Origin: Antedon mediterranea
Lineage: Eukaryota > Echinodermata > Crinoidea > Comatulida > Antedonidae
NCBI RefSeq assembly: GCF_964355755.1
Contig: NC_092677.1
Span: 27,372,101 to 27,436,100, forward strand
Reading direction: 5' to 3'
DNA: 64,000 bases
Shown: in pieces, positions 1 to 9,304 of the stretch
Position numbering within the stretch: the first letter of the stretch is position 1
How the letters are laid out: each line of letters begins with the position of its first letter
The notes under the pieces: generated by a model
Seen by the model: only the letters and a program-made list of their open reading frames with translations
Databases searched by the model: none
What the model was told of the DNA's origin: nothing
Translations under genes and position numbers: made by a program

Positions 1-503
1 CAGTGAGTTAGGCTGATCATAAGTCAGCTCTCCTTAATTGCCTAAGTCACACAGCTGACTTAGGCAGAAACACACAAAAATATAGTATATTGATATAAGC
101 AGTGAGTTAGGCAGATCATAAGTCAGCTCTCCTTAATTGCCTAAGTCACACAGCTGACTTAGGCAGAAACACAAAAAATATAGTATATTGACATAAGCAG
201 TGAGTTAGGCAGATCATAAGTCAGCTCGCCTTAATTGCCTAAGTCACACAGCTGACTTAGGCAGAAACACAAAAAAATATAGTATATTGATAAAAGCAGT
301 GAGTTAAGCAGATCAAAAGTCAGCTCTCCTTAATTGCCTAAGTCAGCTGTGTGACTTAGGCAGAAACACAAAAAAATATAGTATATTGATATAAGCAGTG
401 AGTTAGGCAGATCAAAAGTCAGCTCTCCTTAATTGCCTAAGTCACACAGCTGACTTAGGCAGAAACACAAAAAATATAGTATATTGATATAAGCAGTGAG
501 TTA

Positions 504-914
504 GCCAGAAAAAAACAATTATGACTTAGATACTTTTGTTATGAGGCTGTCGATATCATCTATATACAAAAAATGCTACCTTTAAGTAACAAAATTTAAT
601 AGCATCAGCTCTTCAGATTAAAATTAACACTGATGATTTTAGAAAAGGAAAGTAGCAATAAAAGAGAAAGAATTTGTAACAAATGGGTTAAAAAATATAC
701 TATAAAAAAGTATTTCTTATTTCATTTAAAAAATCATGAGTCTCCTCTCCTTAATTGCCTAAGTCACACAGCTGACTTAGGCAGAAACACAGAAAACGAT
801 CTGAGCATGTGCAAATATATATAAAAGCACTCAGATAATGTACAGAGGGCAGTATAATGGTATAAGCAGTGAGTTAGGCAGATCATAAGTCAGCTCTCCT
901 TAAGTCTCCTCTCC
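504..914. repeat. Higher-order segment of satellite 1, copy 1
   Basis: About 400 bp that differ from the 99-bp unit, starting GCCAGAAAAAAACAATTATG and including one internal hairpin unit near 751-785. The same segment recurs near-identically at 1738 and, truncated, at 2519, so the array has a higher-order organisation. Confidence 0.8.
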
Positions 915-1368
915 TGTCCTCCTTTGTCTGTCTCTCTTCCTTCGCTTGTCTCTCGTCGTTCTATGTTCGATCTTCAGTTTTTGTATAAATGTATGAATTT
1001 CCGTTTCAATTGTAATTTTATCTCCTTGTTTTCCTTTCATGTTAAAGCTGTTGGTTGTCGTACTCGTAATTCCAAATGTAATCTTCTTTATGTGCCGTAT
1101 TGTCGTGTTAATGTTACCAAGAATGGATTTATTTCACGTATTTGTCTTCTTTTTAATAATTGTGTTGTTAAAGATAATTCTATTGATCTCTTTTTTGACC
1201 GTTATAATTGTTTTTGTAATAAAATTAGTAAAATTGTATAAATTTGTATTTTAGATTTTAAGATTTTTTTATATTTTTATATGGTATAGTTTATTCCATT
1301 CTGTAAGGGGCGGGTTTCCCGCTGTTGAATGAGTTTGAATAAAATAAAATAAAATAAAATAAATAAAA
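915..1368 (+). mobile_element. 5'-truncated non-LTR retrotransposon (LINE) 3' end
   Basis: About 454 bp are inserted into the satellite. The left flank (TAAGTCTCCTCTCC, 901-914) and right flank (TTAATTGCC, from 1369) are contiguous in the uninterrupted copies near 2140 and 2640, which fixes both ends. The plus-strand frame through 924-1241 encodes a short protein containing SRRSMFDLQFLYK, which resembles the extreme C-terminus of LINE reverse transcriptase ORFs. The element ends in an AATAAAATAAAAT-type tail, as expected for target-primed reverse transcription. No target-site duplication is obvious. The element is a dead 3' fragment; the clade (CR1/jockey-like) is a guess. Confidence 0.65.
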
Positions 1369-1737
1369 TTAATTGCCTAAGTCACACAGCTGACTTAGGC
1401 AGAATCTAAAAAAATATAGTATATTGATATAAGCAGTGAGTTAGGCATATCATAAGTCAGCTCTCCTTAATTGCCTAAGTCACACAGCTGACTTAGGCAG
1501 AAACACAAAAAATATAGTATATTGATATAAGCAGTGAGTTAGGCAGATCATAAGTCAGCTCTCCTTAGTTGCCTAAGTCACACAGCTGACTTAGGCAGAA
1601 ACACACAAAAATATAGTATATTGATATAAGCAGTGAGTTAGGCAGATCATAAGTCAGCTCTCTTTAATTGCCTAAGTCACACAGCTGACTTAGGCAGAAA
1701 CACAAAAAATATAGTATATTGATATAAGCAGTAGGTT

Positions 1738-2150
1738 AGCCAGAAAAAAACAATTATGACTTAGACACTTTTGTTATGAGGCTGTCGATATCATCTATAT
1801 ACAAAAAATGCTACCTTTAAGTAACAAAATTTAATAGCATCAGCTCTTCAGATTAAAATTAACACTGATGATTTTAGAAAAGGAAAGTAGCAATAAAAGA
1901 GGAAGAATTTCTAACAAATGGGTTAAAAAATATACTATAAAAATGTATTTCTTATTTTATTTTAAAAATTATGAGTCTCCTCTCCTTAATTGCCTAAGTC
2001 ACACAGCTGACTTAGGCAGAAACACAGAAAACGATCTGAGCATGTGCAAATATATATAAAAGCACTCAGATAATGTACAGAGGGCAGTATAATGATATAA
2101 GCAGTGAGTTAGGCAGATCATAAGTCAGCTCTCCTTAAGTCTCCTCTCCT
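1738..2150. repeat. Higher-order segment of satellite 1, copy 2
   Basis: Near-identical to the segment at 504-914 but without the LINE insertion; it ends in TCTCCTCTCCTTAATTGCC and so shows the intact pre-insertion sequence. Confidence 0.8.
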
Positions 2151-2518
2151 TAATTGCCTAAGTCACACAGCTGACTTAGGCAGAATCTAAAAAAATATAG
2201 TATATTGATATAAGCAGTGAGTTAGGCATATCATAAGTCAGCTCTCCTTAATTGCCTAATTCACACAGCTGACTTAGGCAGAAACACAAAAAATATAGTA
2301 TATTGATATAATCAGTGAGTTAGGCAGATCATAAGTCAGCTAGCCTTAATTGCCTAAGTCACACAGCTGACTTAGGCAAAAACACAACAAAATATAGTAT
2401 ATTGATATAAGCAGTGAGTTAAGCAGATAAAAAGTCAGCTCTCCTTAATTGCCTAAGTCACACAGCTGACTTAGGCAGAAACACAAAAAATATAGTATAT
2501 TGATATAAGCAGTGAGTT

Positions 2519-2640
2519 AGCCAGAAAAAAACAATTATGACTTAGACACTTTTGTTATGAGGCTGTCGATATCATCTATATACAAAAAATGCTACCTTTA
2601 AGTAACAAAATTTAATAGCATCATAAGTCAGCTCTCCTTA
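2519..2640. repeat. Higher-order segment of satellite 1, truncated copy 3
   Basis: It starts like copies 1 and 2 but jumps from TTTAATAGCATC directly to ATAAGTCAGCTCTCC, deleting about 280 bp. The junction carries the shared bases ATCA, consistent with short-homology deletion. Confidence 0.7.
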
Positions 2641-3261
2641 AGTCTCCTCTCCTTAATTGCCTAAGTCACACAGCTGACTTAGGCAGAATCTAAAAAAATA
2701 TAGTATATTGATATAAGCAGTGAGTTAGGCATATCATAAGTCAGCTCTCCTTAATTGCCTAAGTCACACAGCTGACTTAGGCAGAAACACAACAAATATA
2801 GTATATTGATATAAGCAGTGAGTTAGGCAGATCATAAGTCAGCTCTCCCTAATTGCCTAAGTCACACAGCTGACTTAGGCAGAAACACACAAAAATATAG
2901 TATATTGATATAAGCAGTGAGTTAGGCAGATCATAAGTCAGCTCTCCTTAATTGCCTAAGTCACACAGCTGACTTAGGCAGAAACACAAAAAATATAGTA
3001 TATTGATATAAGCAGTGAGTTAGGCAGATCATAAGTCAGCTCGCCTTAATTGCCTAAGTCACACAGCTGACTTAGGCAGAAACACAAAAAAAATATAGTA
3101 TATTGTTATAAGCAATGAGTTAGGCAGATCATAAGTCAGCTCTCCTTAATTGCCTAAGTCACACTGCTAACTTAGGCAGAAACACAAAAAATATAGTATA
3201 TTGATATAAGCAGTGAGTTAGGCAGAAATTAAAAAAATGACTTAGACACTTTTGTTATGAG

Positions 3262-6200
3262 GCGCAGAGTCGAATAATGGGTTCTGCGCATGTCAATTAT
3301 GCTATAGTAACCACTTTTGACATAAATGGTTACTATAGCATAATAAACATGCGCAGAGTCGAATAATGGGTTCTGCGCATGTCAATTGTGCTATAGTAAC
3401 CACTTTTGACGTAAATGGTTACTATAGCATAATAAACATGCGCAGAGTCGAATAATGGGTTCTGCGCATGCCAATTGTGCTATAGTAACCAGTTTTATCG
3501 AAAAATAAAAAGGTCGAAAATTGGCGATTTTTGGAAAAAATCCCTGTACTATAGTACAGGGAAATTTTCGAAAAATCGTCAATTTTCGACTTTTTTATTT
3601 GTTGACATAAATGGTTACTATAGCATAATAAACATGCGCAGAGTCGAATAATGGGTTGTGCGCATGTCAATTATGCTATAGTAACCATTTTTGACATAAA
3701 TGGTTACTATAGCATAATAAACATGCGCAGAGTTGAATAATGTGTTCTGCTCATGCCAATTGTGCTATAGTAACCAGTTTTATCGAAAAATAAAAAGGTC
3801 GAAAATTGGTCCTTTTTTGAAAAAATCCCTGTACTATAGTACAGAGAAATTTTCGAAATATCGCCAATTTTCGACTTTTTTATTTGTTGACATAAATGGT
3901 TACTATAGCATAATAAACATGGGCAGAGTCGAATAATGGGTTCTGCGCATGTCAATTATGCTATAGTAACCATTTTTTACATAAATGGTTACTATAGCAT
4001 AATAAAACATGCGCAGAGTCGAATAATGGGTTCTGCGCATGCCAATTGTGCTATAGTAACCAGTTTTATCGAAAAATAAAAAGGTCGAAAATTGGCGATT
4101 TTTGGAAAAAATCCCTGTACTATAGTACAGGGAAATTTTCGAAAAATCGCCAATTTTCGACTTTTTTATTTGTTGACATAAATGGTTACTATAGCATAAT
4201 AAACATGCGCAGAGTCGAATAATGGGTTGTGCGCATGTCAATTATGCTATAGTAACCATTTCTTACATAAATGGTTACTATAGAATAATAAAACATGCGC
4301 AGAGTTGAATAATGGGTTCTGCGCATGCCAATTGTGCTATAGTAACCAGTTTTATCGAAAAATAAAAAGGTCGAAAATTGGCGATTTTTGGAAAAAATCC
4401 CTTTACTATAGTACAGGGAAATTTTCGAAAAATCGCCAATTTTCGACTTTTTTATTTGTTGACATAAATGGTTACTATAGCATAATAAACATGCGCAGAG
4501 TCAAATAATGGGTTCTGCGCATGTCAATTATGCTATAGTAATCATTTTTGACATAAATGGTTACTATAACATCAAGCAAGTATAGCATAATAAACATGCG
4601 CAGTGTCGAATAATGGGTTCTGCGCATGCCAATTGTGCTATTGTAACCAGTTTTATCGAAAAATAAAAAGGTCGAAAATTGGTCCTTTTTTGAAAAAATC
4701 CCTGTACTATAGTACAGGGAAATTTTCGAAAAATCGTAAATTTTCGACTTTTTTATTTGTTGACATAAATGGTTACTATAGCATAATAAACATGCGCAGA
4801 GTTGAATAATGGGTTCTGCGCATGCCAATTGTGCTATAGTAACCAGTTTTATCGAAAAATAAAAAGGTCGAAAATTGGTCCTTTTTTGAAAAAATCCCTG
4901 TTCTATAGTACAGAGAAATTTTCGAAAAATCGTAAATTTTCGACTTTTTTATTTGTTGACATAAATGGTTACTATAGCATAATAAACATGCGCAGAGTGG
5001 AATAATGGGTTGTGCGCATGTCAATTATGCTATAGTAACCATTTTTGACATAAATGGTTACTATAGCATAATAAACATGCGGAGAGTTGAATAATGGGTT
5101 CTGCGCATGCCAATTGTGCTATAGTAACCAGTTTTATCGAAAAATAAAAAGGTCGAAAATTGGTCCTTTTTTGAAAAAATCCCTGTACTATAGTACAGGG
5201 AAATTTTCGAAAAATCGTAAATTTTCGACTTTTTTATTTGTTGACATAAATGGTTACTATAGCATAATAAACATGCGCAGAGTTGAATAATGGGTTCTGC
5301 GCATGCCAATTGTGCTATAGTAACCAGTTTTATCGAAAAATAAAAAGGTCGAAAATTGGTCTTTTTTGAAAAAATCCCTGTACTATAGTACAGAGAAATT
5401 TTCGAAATATCGCCAATTTTCGACTTTTTTATTTTTCGATAAAACTGGTTACTATAGCATAATAAACATGCGCAGAGTTGAATAATGGGTTCTGCGCATG
5501 ACAATTGTGCTATAGTAACCAGTTTTATCGAAAAATAAAAAGGTCGAAAATTGGCGATTTTTGGAAAAAATCCCTTTACTATAGTACAGGGAAATTTTCG
5601 TGTACTATAGTACAGGGAAATTTTCAAAAAATCGCCAATTTTCGACTTTTTTATTTGTTGACATAAATGGTTACTATAGCATAATAAACATGCGCAGAGT
5701 CGAATAATGGGTTGTGCGCATGTCAATTATGCTATAGTAACCATTTTTTACATAAATGGTTACTATAGAATAATAAAACATGCGCAGAGTTGAATAATGG
5801 GTTCTGCGCATGCCAATTGTGCTATAGTAACCAGTTTTATCGAAAAATAAAAAGGTCGAAAATTGGCGATTTTTGGAAAAAATCCCTTTACTATAGTACA
5901 GGGAAATTTTCGAAAAATCGCCAATTTTCGACTTTTTTATTTGTTGACATAAATGGTTACTATAGCATAATAAACATGCGCAGAGTCGAATAATGGGTTC
6001 TGCGCATGTCAATTACGCTATAGTAATCATTTTTGACATAAATGGTTACTATAACATCAAGCAAGTATAGCATAATAAACATGCGCAGAGTTGAATAATG
6101 GGTTCTGCGCATGCCGATTGTGCTATAGTAACCAGTTTTATCGAAAAATAAAAAGGTCGAAAATTGGTCCTTTTTTGAAAAAATCCCTGTACTATAGTAC

Positions 6201-7460
6201 AGAGAAATTTTCGAAATATCGCCAATTTTCGACTTTTTTATTTTTCGATAAAACTGGTTACTATAGCATAATAAACATGCGCAGAGTTGAATAATGGGTT
6301 CTGCGCATGCCAATTGTGCTATAGTAACCAGTTTTATCGAAAAATAAAAAGGTCGAAAATTGGCGATTTTTGGAAAAAATCCCTGTACTATAGTACAGGG
6401 AAATTTTCGAAAAATCGCCAATTTTCGACTTTTTTATTTGTTGACATAAATGGTTACTATAGCATAATAAACATGCGCAGAGTCGAATAATGGGTTGTGC
6501 GCATGTCAATTATGCTATAGTAACCATTTCTTACATAAATGGTTACTATAGAATAATAAAACATGCGCAGAGTTGAATAATGGGTTCTGCGCATGCCAAT
6601 TGTGCTATAGTAACCAGTTTTATCGAAAAATAAAAAGGTCGAAAATTGGCGATTTTTGGAAAAAATCCCTTTACTATAGTACAGGGAAATTTTCGAAAAA
6701 TCGCCAATTTTCGACTTTTTTATTTGTTGACATAAATGGTTACTATAGCATAATAAACATGCGCAGAGTCGAATAATGGGTTCTGCGCATGTCAATTATG
6801 CTATAGTAATCATTTTTGACATAAATGGTTACTATAACATCAAGCAAGTATAGCATAATAAACATGCGCAGTGTCGAATAATGGGTTCTGCGCATGCCAA
6901 TTGTGCTATAGTAACCAGTTTTATCGAAAAATAAAAAGGTCGAAAATTGGTCCTTTTTTGAAAAAATCCCTGTACTATAGTACAGGGAAATTTTCGAAAA
7001 ATCGTAAATTTTCGACTTTTTTATTTGTTGACATAAATGGTTACTATAGCATAATAAACATGCGCAGAGTTGAATAATGGGTTCTGCGCATGCCAATTGT
7101 GCTATAGTAACCAGTTTTATCGAGAAATAAAAAGGTCGAAATTTGGTCCTTTTTTGAAAAAATCCCTGTACTATAGTACAGGCAAATTTTCGAAAAATCG
7201 TAAATTTCCGACTTTTTTATTTGTTGACATAAATGGTTACTATAGCATAATAAACATGCGCAGAGTCGAATAATGGGTTGTGCGCATGTCAATTATGCTA
7301 TAGTAACCATTTTTGACATAAATGGTTACTATAGCATAATAAACATGCGCAGAGTTGAATAATGGGTTCTGCGCATGCCAATTGTGCTATAGTAACCAGT
7401 TTTATCGAAAAATAAAAAGGTCGAAAATTGGTCCTTTTTTGACATAAATGGTTACTATAG
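3262..7460. repeat. Satellite array 2, nested hairpin (foldback) units
   Basis: This composite array is built from about 199-bp and about 87-bp modules, giving steps of roughly 199, 286 and 300 bp. The long module is a large imperfect palindrome centred on the perfect 20-bp CCCTGTACTATAGTACAGGG. Flanking arms GTCGAAAATTGGCGATTTTT and its reverse complement follow, then outer arms around GCTATAGTAACC and GGTTACTATAGC. The modules are joined by TGCGCAGA and TCTGCGCA arms around a GTCGAATAATGG-type loop. Some modules carry an extra CATCAAGCAAGTATAG segment (4570, 6055, 6838). Open frames occur on both strands of every unit because the unit is self-complementary; these are not genes. Confidence 0.92.
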
Positions 7461-7527
7461 GAAAAGAACAATATACATATTATTAAATCATTTACAAAAT
7501 TCCATTTTGAGAACGTAAAAAGTAATT

Positions 7528-7530
<3 letters not shown>

Positions 7531-7577
<47 letters not shown>
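7531..7577. repeat. (TA)n microsatellite
   Basis: About 23 TA dinucleotides lie immediately outside the retroelement fragment; a second TA run lies on its other side. Confidence 0.95.
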
Positions 7578-7580
<3 letters not shown>

Positions 7581-7634
7581 GGTTGAGATTTTCAGACCGT
7601 TTGGATAGAGTGCTCAATACCAAGGTAGAGCATA

Positions 7635-8198
7635 AATAAATAAAATAACAGCAGAAAACTTGGTTCACTTACGGTTCAGTGAGCATAGCTCTGGTTGACA
7701 TATAATAACATACTTTTCATATATACATAAATTACATCTTTTGTTAATATTTGAGTAAGGTTTGCATTTCTTTATAATTTTCCATTTAATTGAGTAATTT
7801 GTTTTAGAGTCTTTAAGTGTCCATATATATTTACTGAGTTCCGTTGCATTTCTTAGTTTTTCGTTCCGGAATGAAGACGTATGGTTTCTGTATCTAGTTT
7901 TAAACTGGTTTTCAGTTAGTCCGACATATGTTTCTTCTTTTGATGAATCTTCTCTCTTTACTGTAGCTTGGTAAACTACACCTTTTGTTAGGCAGTTACT
8001 TGGGAGCGGGCATTCATTGGGATTGCGGCAGTTACATCCGCTTGTTTTCGCGTTGGTTTCTTCTATTAAGCAATATGAGACAACTGTGTCACTTATGTTT
8101 TATATTTCACCTGAAGAGTGCGGCCAGCTACATGCTGGTCGTACGAAACAAATTTGTAGTGATTAAAACAATGAAGTAACCAAGTTTTCTGCTGTTAT

Positions 8199-8208
<10 letters not shown>
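7635..8208 (-). mobile_element. GIY-YIG retroelement fragment (Penelope-like) with inverted ends
   Basis: The minus strand from about 8100 to a TGA at 7667-7665 encodes a GIY-YIG endonuclease domain: a Cys-rich lead-in, VVYQATV, then ETYVGLTENQFKTRY, RNHTSSF and TELSKYIWTLKD, ending near CSLNRK. This arrangement is typical of the C-terminal endonuclease of Penelope-like elements and related animal retroelements. The reverse transcriptase part is missing. The fragment is bounded by about 31-bp inverted repeats (7635-7666 and 8177-8208, core AACAGCAGAAAACTTGGTT) and TA microsatellites on both sides. Penelope-like elements are known for inverted or direct LTR-like ends, which fits. Truncated and presumably inactive. 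Confidence 0.7.

Positions 8209-8241
<33 letters not shown>
8203..8241. repeat. (TA)n microsatellite
   Basis: Second TA run, mirroring the one at 7531-7577 on the other side of the retroelement fragment. Confidence 0.95.
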
Positions 8242-8243
<2 letters not shown>

Positions 8244-8671
8244 TTAAAAATTATACAACTATTCTGCATATGAAAACGTTTTCTTAAAAGTTCCAGTGAA
8301 AATGAATAGAATAGCGGCATGTTTCTAAGTATAATTTATGTACAATAAACATACTGAGATAATAGATTATATTGAAAGTAAAATTAAACCAGTGTGGTGC
8401 TAATCCAGTGTAGATTTCATACCTTAATGATTGTGATTGATTGTAAAATTGTTTTTATGTTTACATACGTTATGTAACTATGTGTCGAGGGGCGACAGTG
8501 ACGGACTTATTTAAATTTCTATGTCATTGTCCCTTGACCAAATGATACTATCTTGTTTCTTGCTTGTATACATATGTCGACCACATGTTCACTGTACATT
8601 TAATTAACATGTGATTGGTTACGTGATAAAATGTGTAGTAAAATACGTAGTAGAGCCCTACACAACAGATT
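8242..8671. other. Intergenic AT-rich stretch, nothing recognised
   Basis: I see no open frame with family resemblance, repeat unit or RNA gene between the TA run and the 32-bp minisatellite. Confidence 0.5.
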
Positions 8672-9279
8672 CATATGGTGGAGGGTGAACCTGAGGAAGA
8701 TCTCATATGGTGGAGGGTGAACCTGAGGAAGATCTCATATGGTGGAGGGTGAACCTGAGGAAGATCTCATATGGTGGAGGGTGAACCTGAGGAAGATCTC
8801 ATATGGTGGAGGGTCAACCTGAGGAAGATCTCATATGGTGGAGGGTCAACCTGAGGAAGATCTCATATGGTGGAGGGTCAACCTGAGGAAGATCTCATAT
8901 GGTGGAGGGTCAACCTGAGGAAGATCTCATTTGGTGGAGGGTCAACCTGAGGAAGATCTCATATGGTGGAGGGTCAACCTGAGGAAGATCTCATATGGTG
9001 GAGGGTCAACCTGAGGAAGATCTCATATGGTGGAGGGTCAACCTGAGGAAGATCTCATATGGTGGAGGGTCAACCTGAGGAAGATCTCATATGGTGGAGG
9101 GTCAACCTGAGGAAGATCTCATATGGTGGAGGGTGAACCTGAGGAAGATCTCATATGGTGGAGGGTCAACTTGAGGAAGATCTCACATGGTGGAGGGTGA
9201 ACCTGAGGAAGATCTCATATGGTAGAGGGTGAACCTGAGGAAGATCTCATATGGTGGAGGGTGAACCTGAGGAAGATCT
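8672..9279. repeat. 32-bp minisatellite, 19 copies, next to the SRCR-B 3' end
   Basis: 608 bp equal nineteen head-to-tail copies of a 32-bp unit containing CATATGGTGGAGGGT and ACCTGAGGAAGATCT. Copies vary mainly at one position (GTGAACC or GTCAACC). Read on the minus strand, the unit matches the codons at the C-terminal end of the adjacent SRCR gene (SDLPQVHPPPYE). Partial copies with flanking gene sequence lie at about 9280-9345. The period is not a multiple of three, so the array cannot encode a simple repeated peptide, and one frame has a TGA in each 96-bp cycle. Confidence 0.95.
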
Positions 9280-9304
9280 GATGGTTGAACTGGGTTGGCA
9301 TAGA

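Larger units (their letters stand above)
1..3228. repeat. Satellite array 1, about 99-bp unit with a short hairpin
   Basis: The array consists of units of about 99 bp (for example starts at 1 and 100) that begin CAGTGAGTTAGGC and end in an AT-rich stretch TATAGTATATTGATATAAG. Each unit contains a perfect 10-bp inverted repeat, GCCTAAGTCA and TGACTTAGGC, separated by a six-base loop CACAGC. Copies differ by a few substitutions and small indels. The array runs off the left edge of the window and is broken by longer non-repeat-unit segments and by one retroelement insertion. No coding potential is seen; the two 63-aa open frames (633 and 1868) are repeat copies of each other. Confidence 0.93.

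Noticed and set aside
3391-7292. Many similar 67-, 82- and 112-residue open frames on both strands
   Set aside because: They follow from the self-complementary satellite unit, overlap on opposite strands and repeat with it; no signal, domain or codon bias supports expression.
8672-9279. CRISPR-like array
   Set aside because: Head-to-tail repeats without spacers, in an animal genome; the same holds for 35661-36035.
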